Assembly: GCA_963974345.1 (NCBI GenBank)
Contig: CAXBBW010000010.1
Location: 1-64,000, forward strand
DNA length: 64,000 nt
Direction of reading: 5' to 3'
From: RHLJ01 sp963974345
Lineage (GTDB): Bacteria > Bacteroidota > Rhodothermia > Balneolales > Balneolaceae
Shown: in pieces, positions 42,446 to 55,138 of the stretch
How positions within the stretch are numbered: position 1 is the stretch's first letter
Layout: the number at the start of each line of letters is the position of its first letter
Notes under the pieces: generated by a model
Told to the model about the DNA's origin: nothing
The model's database searches: none
Seen by the model: the letters and a program-made list of their open reading frames with translations, nothing else
Made by a program: the position numbers and the translations under genes

Positions 42446-43321
42446 ATGAGCCTTTCCAAAACCATCCTCGGAAATTTTGAACTTTACACTATAGAAACTG
42501 GTGATATCAAATTAGATGGTGGCGCTATGTTTGGAGTAGTTCCGAAAACTCTCTGGTCCCGTGGTATTGCTGCAGATGAGAAAAATCGCATTTCAATGAC
42601 GATGCGATGCCTACTTATCAAGTCCAATCAAACCGGAAAAGTATACCTGATAGATAACGGCGTTGGAAATAAATTCAATGAGAAAATGATGAATATCTAT
42701 CAAATTGATTTTACCCACCGGGAGCTGTCACGCTCTCTGGAGGCTCAGGGATTTAGTTTTGAAGACATTACAGATATTATTTTTACTCACCTTCATTTTG
42801 ATCATTGTGGAGGGACAACTTTTTTTGATGAAAATGGAGACTTAGTCTTTGCATTTCCAAATGCTACTTATCACATAACAAAAAAACATTGGGAAACTGC
42901 CACTAACCCAAATACACGCGAACAAGCCAGTTTTCTAAAGGAAAATATCGAGCCTTTAAAGGCATCAAATAAAGTTCATCTTGTAGATGATAACTTCGAA
43001 TATGAACCTGGTTTAAACACACTTATTGTAAACGGGCATACTCTTGGGCAACAACTCCCAAAAATAGAAGCGGACGGCAAAACTATTTTTTTTGTAGCGG
43101 ACTTACTTCCAACTCATGTGCACCTTCCTCTCCCTTGGGTAATGGGGTATGATATGCGGCCCATTGAAACGCTTAACGAGAAAGAACAATTTTTAAATGA
43201 CGCTGTTAAGGGAAACTGGTTCCTTTACCTTCAACATGATTTGGAAGAGGAAATGATTCAAATAAATAATGAAAACGGTAAATATATTGTAAGTAAAAAA
43301 CTTACACTTTCTGATCTTTGA
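42446..43321 (+). CDS. MBL-fold hydrolase (cytosolic)
   Basis: 291 residues, no signal peptide. The metal motif HLHFDHCGG (HxHxDH), a later NGHTLGQQLP and FVADLLPTHVHL are the usual metallo-beta-lactamase-fold ligands of the quorum-quenching-lactonase and RNase-Z-like hydrolases. FEDITDIIFTHLHFDH and WVMGYDMRPIETL match hypothetical Bacteroidota MBL proteins. Substrate unknown. It starts after the oxidase terminator and is a separate unit. Confidence 0.88.
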   Translation: MSLSKTILGNFELYTIETGDIKLDGGAMFGVVPKTLWSRGIAADEKNRISMTMRCLLIKSNQTGKVYLIDNGVGNKFNEKMMNIYQIDFTHRELSRSLEAQGFSFEDITDIIFTHLHFDHCGGTTFFDENGDLVFAFPNATYHITKKHWETATNPNTREQASFLKENIEPLKASNKVHLVDDNFEYEPGLNTLIVNGHTLGQQLPKIEADGKTIFFVADLLPTHVHLPLPWVMGYDMRPIETLNEKEQFLNDAVKGNWFLYLQHDLEEEMIQINNENGKYIVSKKLTLSDL

Positions 43322-43385
43322 GCCACAATTTTAACCAACATTTATAGTTTTTGAATGCACAAAGTTGTTTCTTTGTATTCTAACT

Positions 43386-46792
<3,407 letters not shown>

Positions 46793-46799
<7 letters not shown>

Positions 46800-47545
46800 C
46801 TTTCTTTTCGATTGCTTTCTATTATTTCGTTGTAGGCTTCAAGAACACCATTTGTTGATTGACCGACAGTAACCTTTGCAACATCTTTCGTTATTTGAGC
46901 TGCATTAGAAGGGGCAAAAGGCATCCCTACTATTTTAAGTCCAGGTATATCTCCACTCGAATCACCAATATAAGCTACTTCTTCAAGTTTGTAACCAAAA
47001 TGAGAACAAAGCATGCTAATACCCTCACCTTTGTTCGCTTTTTTTAGAATAATATTAACTGAGACTATAGTTTTATGTACTTCAAATAATGGATAATTTT
47101 TGGCGATATGAAGTACACTCTTTTCATACATTTCATCAATTGTAGGAGTATCTTGATGAATAATCCCAATATCAGTGAATTTTGCAAATTCTGAAATTGC
47201 AGCATTATTTGGTTTGATTAAATGCTCTTTCGACCATTCTTTGATCTCTAATACTTCTTTCTTTGCTTGTTTTGTAAGTGCTTCAGACCATGTAATTTTA
47301 TTCTTCTCTACATCATACATTCCTCCCCCACTTTCAAAAATGAATGGGATTCTTATACCAAGAACTTGAGCCATAGCTTCAGCATAAGGCATCGGTCTTC
47401 CTGTACAAATGCTTAACGGGGGAATTGATTTATCCTCTTTGCTAGCCAAATTCAATTCACGAATCTTACTAAAGGCATCCCAATCAGGAGTTATAAATGG
47501 ATCGGTAACACAACCATCTAAGTCTGTAATAAATAGCTTAATCAT
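46793..47545 (-). CDS. HAD-superfamily phosphatase (Cof/sucrose-phosphatase-like)
   Basis: 250 residues. Motif I is DLDGCVTDPF with the nucleophile Asp (D8-x-D10). Motif II is SICTGRP, and motif IV EVAYIGDSSGDIPGLKIVGM. The cap sits between about 80 and 180 (type C2). It resembles small-sugar phosphatases such as mannosyl-3-phosphoglycerate or 3-deoxy-D-manno-octulosonate-type enzymes, but no substrate can be assigned. It lies directly after the VWA gene (no gap) and is probably cotranscribed with it. Confidence 0.87.
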
Positions 47546-48568
47546 TTATCTTTTTTCTTTCTTATATCCAGGAATCATAACAGAGCAAACGAAACAAAAT
47601 AGACCTAAAGCTCCCATCCATTGATACTGGTTTTTAAAGTCGGCGTATTCTTGGCTTGAAAATTCCCCTTTTTCTAATTCGTCAACTCTTGCTAGAAATG
47701 CATCAATTCCATCATTCCCACGTTCAATTTCATAATAATTTCCATTTCCGTTTGAAGCTATTTGCCGAAGAATATCCCGTTGTAGACTTGTAGTTACAAC
47801 TTTCCCATCTCTATCTCGCTTATAACCAATTAACTGACCAGATTGTCTTTCATATATAGGAATTGTAGTTCCTTCTGTTGTACCGATTCCTAATGTATAT
47901 ACCGAAATTGAACTGTTTATTAGTTGATTAAGAGATTCTTCATAGGATTGACCATGATCCTCACCATCAGAAATTATCAATAATACTTGAGCTGCTTCTG
48001 TAGCATTTTCTTCAAGCGATTCAAATGCTTCTTTCGCAGTTCCCATTGCAGCTTTAAAGTCGGTTGCAGAACTTGGCATTTGTTCGGTATCTACAATTTC
48101 CAGAAACAATCGTAATGCCGAATAATCTAATGTCATTGGACTTTGAAGATAAGCCTCTCCAGTAAAAACTATCAATCCTACCCTATCCCCTTTTAGTCTT
48201 TCTATAAGTCTATTGATCTCAAATTTAGCTTTTTCCAATCTACTAGGCCGGACATCTTCTGCATTCATACTTGCTGAAAGGTCGAGGGCTATAAGCATAT
48301 CAATTCCTCGGCGCTTTACTTCGCGAACTTCTGTCCCAACTTTAGGACCTGCTAATGCTGTTAGAACAAAGCCAAAACCTATTATAAATAGCACGGTTTT
48401 AATGGCAGTTCCAGTAGACCAATAACCCTTCCTTAATGAATTAAAAAGACTCTCTTCAAAATATTTTTGCTGAGCCTTTCGTATTGATTTATTTTTATAC
48501 CATATCAGTCCAATCAAAAGAGGAATAATTAATAAAAGCCAAAGAAAAATTGGTGATTCCCAGATCAT
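47546..48568 (-). CDS. VWA domain membrane protein, BatA-like
   Basis: 340 residues. N-terminal transmembrane helices (about 9-25 and 57-74), the VWA domain (about 88-290) with MIDAS DLSAS (D96-S98-S100), T in VFTGEAYL and D in IISDGEDHGQ, and a C-terminal helix at about 317-333. This is the BatA/BatB organisation of the Bacteroidota aerotolerance cluster, although no batC, batD or moxR genes are next to it. The gene order VWA then HAD phosphatase, next to DUF4175, recurs in related genomes as far as I recall. Confidence 0.88.
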   Translation of the reverse strand: MIWESPIFLWLLLIIPLLIGLIWYKNKSIRKAQQKYFEESLFNSLRKGYWSTGTAIKTVLFIIGFGFVLTALAGPKVGTEVREVKRRGIDMLIALDLSASMNAEDVRPSRLEKAKFEINRLIERLKGDRVGLIVFTGEAYLQSPMTLDYSALRLFLEIVDTEQMPSSATDFKAAMGTAKEAFESLEENATEAAQVLLIISDGEDHGQSYEESLNQLINSSISVYTLGIGTTEGTTIPIYERQSGQLIGYKRDRDGKVVTTSLQRDILRQIASNGNGNYYEIERGNDGIDAFLARVDELEKGEFSSQEYADFKNQYQWMGALGLFCFVCSVMIPGYKKEKR

Positions 48569-48644
48569 TCGTAACTAGTTTCAGATTTCTTGTTATGATT
48601 GTTTGAAAGAGAAAGAAAATACTACTTCTACTTCCACTCATCAA

Positions 48645-49922
48645 CTACTCAATAATTACAACTTGTAAATCCATGAGATTATTTCCTGTAGGACCCGTTT
48701 TAATTAACGTATCCATTTTCTCGTGAAAGTGATACGCGTCATTATTCTGAAGATATTCTTCGGGACTTAATTTCGATTTTCTGGCGAATAAAGTGGTTTC
48801 TGAATTTATTATAGCTCCTGCCGCGTCTGTTGGTCCATCAACTCCATCTGTCCCGATACTTAACATTGAAATACTATGTTGCCCTTCAATTGATAGAGCA
48901 GAAATAAGTGCCATTTCTTGATTCCTTCCCCCTTTTCCTGAACCGTTAACTTCAACCGTACTCTCACCGTAATAAACTAAGGCCGCGGGTTTTTTTACAG
49001 GCTCATTCTTACTTAGTACAGAAATCGCTTTACTACAAATCATTTTTGACACTTTTCGAACATCATCATTATATGCTGAATCAGATACCCAAACATTAAA
49101 CCCCATTTCTTTAAATTGACCACCAATTTTACTCGATAATGAATATGCTTTTGAAATAATTTTTACGGTATGACTTGGGTGATCATTGACACCTGGTTTT
49201 GGTGTATCTGGTATATCACCAGACAGTCCTTTAGTAATGTATATCCTAATAGAATGAGGGATTTTATACCAAAGTTCAAACCTCTTTAGCACTTGAAATG
49301 CATCTTTAAAAGTAGAAGAATCACAAATCGTAGGAGCACTCCCAATTGTTTCTAAATCATCATTTGGAACATCAGAAGAAATTATCGTGATTAGATTTGT
49401 ATGATGAAGAGCTTGAGCAAGTTGGCCTCCCTTCAGCATACACAAATGCTTCCTCACAATATTAATCTCATGAATTGGAGCTCCAGCATTTAACAACAGT
49501 TGATAAGTTTCTGCTAATTCCTCAATCTCAATCCCTTTAGGAGGAATACACAATAAAGAAGATGCACCGCCAGATAAACAAAAAATAACTATCTCTCCAG
49601 ATGGGATATTTCTTGCCAACTCTAATAATTCATAGGATGCAGAAACAGAATCTTCATCAGGATATGGATGAGAACCCTTAAAAACCTGAATTTCCTTTAC
49701 TAAAGATGATTTTTCATTTGAGATTATAATACCATCTTCAACAACGGCATTACTTGTATTTATAATGCTTTGAGCAATTGAAAGAGAGGCTTTACCTGCA
49801 CCTAAAACCCAAAGATGAGAGTTCTTTTTTATGTCTAAAGTAAACTCTGGTTTTATAGGTTTACATAAGTCATTGATTAATGAATTTAGTATTAAATATT
49901 GTGCTTCTAATTCACTTTTCAT
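48645..49922 (-). CDS. glycerate 2-kinase (MOFRL family)
   Basis: 425 residues. N-terminal DUF4147 domain with GAGKASLSIAQSI, CLSGGASSLLCIPP and NIVRKHLCMLKGGQLAQALH. C-terminal MOFRL domain with GGRNQEMALISALSI and LSIGTDGVDGPTDAAGA, the metal and substrate site. Family members phosphorylate D-glycerate to 2-phosphoglycerate in the serine or tartronate routes. Length is normal. It overlaps the next upstream gene by 11 bases, so it may be carried on the transcript of the exosortase genes. Confidence 0.93.
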   Translation of the reverse strand: MKSELEAQYLILNSLINDLCKPIKPEFTLDIKKNSHLWVLGAGKASLSIAQSIINTSNAVVEDGIIISNEKSSLVKEIQVFKGSHPYPDEDSVSASYELLELARNIPSGEIVIFCLSGGASSLLCIPPKGIEIEELAETYQLLLNAGAPIHEINIVRKHLCMLKGGQLAQALHHTNLITIISSDVPNDDLETIGSAPTICDSSTFKDAFQVLKRFELWYKIPHSIRIYITKGLSGDIPDTPKPGVNDHPSHTVKIISKAYSLSSKIGGQFKEMGFNVWVSDSAYNDDVRKVSKMICSKAISVLSKNEPVKKPAALVYYGESTVEVNGSGKGGRNQEMALISALSIEGQHSISMLSIGTDGVDGPTDAAGAIINSETTLFARKSKLSPEEYLQNNDAYHFHEKMDTLIKTGPTGNNLMDLQVVIIE

Positions 49923-50400
49923 CGGAATCTCTTGAGTTTTTTTGAAGATAAGTTAACGCAACGAAACCCAATGAAGAAACTGGGATTAAGTACCTGCTCA
50001 AAAGATCCGGAATAATCAAAAACTTAACCCCTATATTTATTCCCAATAGCACAAAAAGAAATGAAATTATTCCTCCAATAATGTGAATTAACGAAAGTAT
50101 GGTGTAATCTTTTCTATTTGCTCCTAATAGGATTAAGCCTAATATCGCAAATAAAAAAAAGCTCCCAAATGGCATTTTATATTGCCATCCATGACCATTA
50201 TTCTCTTTTACTTCAAGCAGAGTAAATGAAACTGAAGATTGAGCTTCAAGCCTTAACTCATCATTTATAGAGCCTAATTGCTCAGGAAAAACAGTCCCAA
50301 AGTGACCCTCATGGATTACTTTCCTTACTTCTCTTATTCCAACAAAGTAAATAAGAACAAACCCAATAATAAATAATCCTTTTTTAAGTAGGCTGGACAT
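49912..50400 (-). CDS. exosortase-associated membrane protein
   Basis: 162 residues from the ATG at 50400; ATG at 50436 is a longer alternative that overlaps the exosortase gene by 53 bases. One N-terminal transmembrane helix (8-25), a short soluble loop with LEVKENNGHGWQYKMPFGSF, and four further helices. It overlaps the exosortase stop, so the two are coupled. A small multi-helix protein next to an exosortase matches the exosortase companion proteins of Bacteroidota relatives. No enzymatic motif is visible. Confidence 0.65.
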   Translation of the reverse strand: MSSLLKKGLFIIGFVLIYFVGIREVRKVIHEGHFGTVFPEQLGSINDELRLEAQSSVSFTLLEVKENNGHGWQYKMPFGSFFLFAILGLILLGANRKDYTILSLIHIIGGIISFLFVLLGINIGVKFLIIPDLLSRYLIPVSSLGFVALTYLQKNSRDSDEK

Positions 50401-50917
50401 GAGGTTTATTTTGTGCAGTTGTAAAATCTCCATCACTAAATTTTACCCAAGTCATCCAAAGAATAAAAATGACTATATAAAAAATGGTTGTTGTAGAGTA
50501 GTCATGAGTGATGTCAAAAAAATCAATCCACTCTTCCTGAGTTATAACTAGTACTACAATACGAAGAATATTAACTATATAAATAACACCAATTCCCAAA
50601 AGACAAAAACTAATTCGATTTTTCCAATCACCCGGATAAGCCAAAATAAAACCCAGAAAAAGACCTATAGCAGAAATACCCGTACAACCATCCACAAGTT
50701 CAATTCCTCCATTTTCTCCTATTCCAATAATTCGATTTACTGACCAAGTCTCATATCCTAGTGATTGAATAATTCCAGAGCTAACCTCAACTATATTTAA
50801 TGAGATCCATTCATCAAGTCTACCATCTGGTAATAGCCATAGTTCATAAATAATATACCATCCAACAAAAATAACTAACGCTTTTATGACGAATTGAGTT
50901 ACGGGAGATTTAAACAT
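50384..50917 (-). CDS. exosortase/archaeosortase family protein
   Basis: 177 residues, five or six transmembrane helices. The catalytic triad of the exosortase family is present: C78 in ELVDGCTGISAIGL, R119 in IYIVNILRIVVLV and H138 in FDITHDYSTTTIF. Exosortases are membrane transpeptidases that sort proteins with a C-terminal signal and often act with polysaccharide export. The locus context (surface polysaccharide genes on the same strand) fits. No protein with a recognisable exosortase signal is encoded in the window. Confidence 0.88.
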   Translation of the reverse strand: MFKSPVTQFVIKALVIFVGWYIIYELWLLPDGRLDEWISLNIVEVSSGIIQSLGYETWSVNRIIGIGENGGIELVDGCTGISAIGLFLGFILAYPGDWKNRISFCLLGIGVIYIVNILRIVVLVITQEEWIDFFDITHDYSTTTIFYIVIFILWMTWVKFSDGDFTTAQNKPHVQPT

Positions 50918-50920
50918 GAC

Positions 50921-52162
50921 TTAATTTAATGCTTTCGCTATAGTATTCACTACTTTTTTGATTTGATCTTCTTTAAGCTCTGGATAGATTGGTAACGATA
51001 AAGCCTGATTGCTTGCGCACACAGCTCTCGGACAATCTTCAGCTTTATACCCTAGGTTACTAAAACATTCTTGAATATGTAGTGGCAAAGGATAATAAAC
51101 AGAAGAACCGATTCCTTCTTTATTTAGCTGATCTTGAATTCGATCTCTATTTTTAACTCTGATAGTATATTGGTGATAAATATGTCTACCGCCTTCTGAT
51201 TCTTGACCAGTTGTCTCTTTTGGGAGTATTATTTTTGAATCCAAAAGTTCACAATCATCTTGACCAAAACATAAACAATTATCGAAACACGAAGGAGCAG
51301 ATTCCTGAACTAATCCCACTTCCTCGAATAAGGTATTATATGATTTAGCAATAGTCCTTCTATTCTCTGACCATTCGTCGAGATATTTCAATTTAACAGA
51401 AAGAATAGCTGCCTGAATAGCATCTAATCTAGAATTAATACCAACATACTTATGATGATATTTAGGACTAGCGCCATGTAATCTTAAAATATCTACACGT
51501 TTAGCTAGCTCTGGATTTTTTACCGTTATAAGTCCAGCATCTCCATACGCACCTAAATTCTTACTCGGGAAAAAGCTAAAACAACCGAAATCCCCTAAAT
51601 TTCCGACTAATTTATTATCGTATTTAGTACCAATAGATTGAGCAGCATCCTCAATTACTTTTAAATCGAATTCATCCGCTAAGTTAAGAATTGGATTCAT
51701 TTCAGCAGACTGACCATATAAATGTACTGGAATAATAGCCTTTATCTTTTTTTGATCTATTTTTAATCTCTTAGAAAGTTGATCTTTACCTTCTAAAAAC
51801 TCCCTAACTTTATTGGGATCAATGTTGAAGCTATCTGCCTCTATATCAATAAAGATAGGAATAGCACCCAATCTTGAAACAGCTCCTGCAGTAGCAAAAA
51901 ATGTGAATGGTGAAGTGATTACATAATCACCCGGTTGTATATTTATTGCCATTAATGCTAATAAAAGAGCATCCGATCCTGAAGCACATCCAAAAGTATG
52001 TTCTGATTTACAATAATCTGAAACTTCTTTTTCGAATTGTTTAACAAAATCTCCCATTATGAAGCTTTGTGATTCCAGAACCTGATTAATAGCTTCTTTT
52101 ATCTCTACCTTAATGGTTTCATATTGTGCTTCTAAATCTAAAAGAGAAATAGGGTTTTCCAA
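50921..52162 (-). CDS. wbpE: DegT/DnrJ/EryC1-family sugar aminotransferase (WbpE-like)
   Basis: 413 residues from a TTG start; an in-frame stop lies three codons upstream and no ATG is in place. PLP lysine K201 in FFPSKNLGAYGDAG, with SGSDALLLALMA for the cofactor phosphate and EDAAQSIG. WbpE adds the 3-amino group to the 3-keto sugar. Compared with WbpE there is an insertion at about residues 290-320 with four cysteines (CFDNCLCFGQDDC), possibly a metal site. With the following acetyltransferase, oxidoreductase and dehydrogenase it completes a WbpA/B/D/E set. Confidence 0.88.
   Translation of the reverse strand: MENPISLLDLEAQYETIKVEIKEAINQVLESQSFIMGDFVKQFEKEVSDYCKSEHTFGCASGSDALLLALMAINIQPGDYVITSPFTFFATAGAVSRLGAIPIFIDIEADSFNIDPNKVREFLEGKDQLSKRLKIDQKKIKAIIPVHLYGQSAEMNPILNLADEFDLKVIEDAAQSIGTKYDNKLVGNLGDFGCFSFFPSKNLGAYGDAGLITVKNPELAKRVDILRLHGASPKYHHKYVGINSRLDAIQAAILSVKLKYLDEWSENRRTIAKSYNTLFEEVGLVQESAPSCFDNCLCFGQDDCELLDSKIILPKETTGQESEGGRHIYHQYTIRVKNRDRIQDQLNKEGIGSSVYYPLPLHIQECFSNLGYKAEDCPRAVCASNQALSLPIYPELKEDQIKKVVNTIAKALN
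51233..51301 (-). other. Cys-rich insertion in the aminotransferase
   Basis: Encodes residues 288-310 of the aminotransferase with C292, C296, C298 and C304, just before the conserved RHIYHQYTIRV strand. Spacing C-x3-C-x-C-x5-C could bind zinc. Confidence 0.5.
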
Positions 52163-52420
52163 GTGAATCTATTTTTATATTCTTAATTGATTGGTTTACT
52201 TCTAAAAAAAGATAGCCAAACAATAGCTAACATACTCTCTTTGTATTTAATCTTCCAAAGCATTTCTCTTATTTGATATCTTTAGATAGTGATTTAGTTT
52301 TTAGAAAAAGCAAAGTCAAACTGAACTCTTTTCAGAATCTGATTCAACTCAGTAATTTAGTACCTGCGCTTACTTAAGATCTATAGGGATGACCTTAACC
52401 GTATTCAGAATCCTTATCAT

Positions 52421-52999
52421 CTATGATACTAATGAAACTACCCCATCCTTCAATGTATACTGCTCATTAGTTTCAGAACAAATAGCATTACCTGTTTCAT
52501 CAAAACGAAGACTAATCCCAGCTTTTGAAACCCACCCGAGTTGTCTTGCAGGATTTCCGACCATTAACGCAAAATTTGGAACTGGCTTTGTAATCACACT
52601 TCCTGCACCAATAAATGCATATTTCCCAATTTCATTACCGCATATTATTGTAGCATTTGCTCCAATAGAAGCTCCTTTTTGTACTATCGTTTTCTGATAC
52701 TCGTTTTTACGCTGAACATGACTTCTAGGATTTATAACATTCGTAAATACCATACTCGGGCCACAAAAAACATCATCTTCTAGTATAACTTCATCGTAGA
52801 CAGATACATTATTTTGAATTCGAACATTATTTCCAAGGATTGCTTTCCCAACAAATACATTTTGTCCAAGTACGCAGTTTTCACCGATTACTGCATTCCC
52901 CATTACATGAACCCAGTGCCAAATTTTGGACCCGGCACCAATTTGGGCGCCATTTTCTATTATGGCTGTGTCATGTTTAAAAAAAAGCTCGTTTTCCAA
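52421..52999 (-). CDS. wbpD: hexapeptide-repeat sugar N-acetyltransferase (WbpD-like)
   Basis: 192 residues from a TTG start. Left-handed beta-helix hexapeptide repeats run from residue 11 (TAIIENGAQIGAGSKIWHWV, VIGENCVLGQNVFVG) and IGANATIICGNEIGKYAFIG closes the coil. VFCGPSMVFTNVINPRSHVQ is the WbpD/FdtC signature with the catalytic-loop region. WbpD acetylates the 3-amino group made by WbpE. 258 bases without a gene or clear structure separate it from the aminotransferase. Confidence 0.92.
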   Translation of the reverse strand: MENELFFKHDTAIIENGAQIGAGSKIWHWVHVMGNAVIGENCVLGQNVFVGKAILGNNVRIQNNVSVYDEVILEDDVFCGPSMVFTNVINPRSHVQRKNEYQKTIVQKGASIGANATIICGNEIGKYAFIGAGSVITKPVPNFALMVGNPARQLGWVSKAGISLRFDETGNAICSETNEQYTLKDGVVSLVS

Positions 53000-53013
53000 T
53001 GACTTATTAGTGA

Positions 53014-53085
53014 ATTCAAGATTTAAAATTCAAGAATTAAGATGGTTAAATAATTTTGAATTTTGAATTTTTAATTAAAGAATTT
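53014..53085. repeat. heptad-periodic intergenic sequence
   Basis: Four imperfect 7-mers (ATTCAAG, ATTTAAA, ATTCAAG, AATTAAG at 53014-53041) are followed by TTTTGAA, TTTTGAA and TTTTTAA (53054-53074). It fills the gap between the acetyltransferase and oxidoreductase genes. Confidence 0.5.
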
Positions 53086-54099
53086 TGAAGCCTTGTAAAT
53101 TCTCTCAATAATACTAACAACTTTCATTCCATCGAGTGATGAAGCAGTAGGACTTCCATTACCAGAAAGGGTTTCAACTATATTTTCAAAAACGTAATGA
53201 TGGTTCGCTGCACTTCCTTTATATGGGCCATAATCATTTGGAGGATTTGTTTCTGCCAATTCGGGCATTTCATAACCATCAATATGACAATATTCGATTT
53301 CATTCATATACTGGCCTCCAATTTTAAGACTACCTTTTGTCCCTACTACAGTAATACTACTCTCCATATTTTTATCCCAACAAGAAGTAGAATAATTTAA
53401 TGAACCAATTCCACCATTTTCAAACTCAAACTGAGCAAATCCAGAATCATCAAATTCGTTTAGCTTTGGATGAGTAAAATTCTTAATAATAGCTTTAGGA
53501 TTCATAATATCACCAAATACCCAATACATGATGTCAATGAAATGACTAAACTGGGTAAATAAAGCTCCTCCATCAAGTTTTCGAGTACCTTTCCAATCAC
53601 TTGTAGCATAGTAACGATCATCCCGATTCCAATAGCAGTTCACTTGAACCATTAAAGTATCGCCAATTATTTTATTACTAATAACTTCCTTCAACCATTC
53701 TGATGGAGGGCTATACCGATTTTGTTTTACTACAAAAACTTGCTTACCACTTTTCTTCTCAGCCTGTACAATCTCTTCGCAATCTTTGATTGAAAGTGCC
53801 ATTGGCTTCTCTATTAGTACATGATAGCCTGAATTCAACAATTTAATAGCATAGCTTGCATGGAATCCATTTGGAGTAGCTATTGTAACAACATCAGAAT
53901 GATTTTCATCAGCGCTTAAAAACTGATCTATAGATGAGTATGAAAGCGTATTAAGTTCTAACTCATCAATTTTAGTAAATTGAGTTTGATTTGTATCAGT
54001 AACAGAAACTAATTCTAAAGATTCGAATTCATTTATTATTTTGGCATGCCGCTGACCAATGCGTCCAAAACCAATTACTGAGAATTTTAGTGCTACCAC
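53071..54099 (-). CDS. wbpB: Gfo/Idh/MocA-family NAD-dependent sugar oxidoreductase (WbpB-like)
   Basis: 342 residues from a GTG start. Rossmann motif VIGFGRIGQRHAKIINEF, then ATPNGFHASYAI and the EKPMA motif (HVLIEKPMAL) with the family lysine; QNRYSPPSEWLKEVI is the conserved WbpB-type segment and GGALFTQFSHFIDIMYWVFG the substrate loop. WbpB oxidises the 3-hydroxyl of UDP-GlcNAcA, giving the substrate of WbpE. The order matches the pathway with the two genes downstream. Confidence 0.9.
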   Translation of the reverse strand: MVALKFSVIGFGRIGQRHAKIINEFESLELVSVTDTNQTQFTKIDELELNTLSYSSIDQFLSADENHSDVVTIATPNGFHASYAIKLLNSGYHVLIEKPMALSIKDCEEIVQAEKKSGKQVFVVKQNRYSPPSEWLKEVISNKIIGDTLMVQVNCYWNRDDRYYATSDWKGTRKLDGGALFTQFSHFIDIMYWVFGDIMNPKAIIKNFTHPKLNEFDDSGFAQFEFENGGIGSLNYSTSCWDKNMESSITVVGTKGSLKIGGQYMNEIEYCHIDGYEMPELAETNPPNDYGPYKGSAANHHYVFENIVETLSGNGSPTASSLDGMKVVSIIERIYKASKFFN

Positions 54100-54175
54100 A
54101 TCTTAATATTTAATTATTGATGGTTTTCTCTTTTAGAAAAGTAATTTTATATAAGTTAATATTCTCAGGATTAAA

Positions 54176-55114
54176 TTAGCCAAGTACTGCTTTAGTAAAA
54201 TATTCAAGAGTTTTCTTTAAACCTTCTTCTCTTGGGTACTTTGGAGACCAATCAAGAATTTCTTTTGCTCTATCAATATTCGGTTTTCGAACCTTTGGAT
54301 CATCATGAGGCAATTCTTTAAAAGTAATTTTACTTTTGCTACCCGTTAATTTAATGACCTCTTTTGCAAATTCGAGTATAGAAATTTCTTGAGGGTTCCC
54401 GATATTTACTGGTTCAGAGTAATCAGACATAGCTAATCGATAAATACCTTCAACAAGATCATCAACATAAGTGAATGATCTTGTTTGTGAACCATCACCG
54501 AATACAGTTATATCCTCCCCTCGTAAAGCTTGAGACATAAATGCTGGAAGTGCTCTTCCATCATTAATTCTCATCCTTGTACCATAAGTATTGAAAATCC
54601 TTATGATTCGTGTTTCTAATCCATGAAATCTGTGGTAACCCATAGTCATTGCTTCCGCAAACCTTTTCGCCTCATCGTAAACACCACGAAAGCCAATTGG
54701 GTTTACATTCCCCCAATAATCTTCTTTTTGTGGATGAATAAGTGGATCTCCATAAACCTCACTTGTAGAAGCAAGTAGAAACCTTGCTCCTTTCACTTTA
54801 GCTAATCCCAAAGCTTTGTGTGTACCAAGTGACCCCACTTTCAAAGTCTGAATCGGCATTTCGAGATAATCTATCGGAGAAGCAGGGGATGCGAAATGAA
54901 GAACTAAGTCTAAGTTACCTTCAACATGTATAAAATCGGTAACGTCGTGTTGAATAAATTTAAAATCCTTATTTCCAAAAAGGTGACCAATATTATCTGG
55001 GTTCCCTGTAATAAGGTTATCCATTGCTATTACTTTCCAACCTTCCTTTATAAACCGGTCACATAAATGTGAACCTAAAAAACCAGCACCGCCCGTTATT
55101 AAGACTTTTTTCAT
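54176..55114 (-). CDS. uxs: UDP-glucuronate decarboxylase (UDP-xylose synthase), SDR family
   Basis: 312 residues. TGGAGFLGSHLCDRF is the NAD site, and the catalytic Tyr-Lys sits in GVYDEAKRFAEAMTMGYHR, the hallmark of the UXS group. Substrate-loop blocks EVYGDPLIHPQKEDYWGNVN and GTRMRINDGRALPAF are also typical. It converts UDP-glucuronate to UDP-xylose. The dehydrogenase that would make UDP-glucuronate is the gene immediately upstream. Confidence 0.93.
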   Translation of the reverse strand: MKKVLITGGAGFLGSHLCDRFIKEGWKVIAMDNLITGNPDNIGHLFGNKDFKFIQHDVTDFIHVEGNLDLVLHFASPASPIDYLEMPIQTLKVGSLGTHKALGLAKVKGARFLLASTSEVYGDPLIHPQKEDYWGNVNPIGFRGVYDEAKRFAEAMTMGYHRFHGLETRIIRIFNTYGTRMRINDGRALPAFMSQALRGEDITVFGDGSQTRSFTYVDDLVEGIYRLAMSDYSEPVNIGNPQEISILEFAKEVIKLTGSKSKITFKELPHDDPKVRKPNIDRAKEILDWSPKYPREEGLKKTLEYFTKAVLG

Positions 55115-55138
55115 ACTTTATAATTTCACTTTTCAAAT

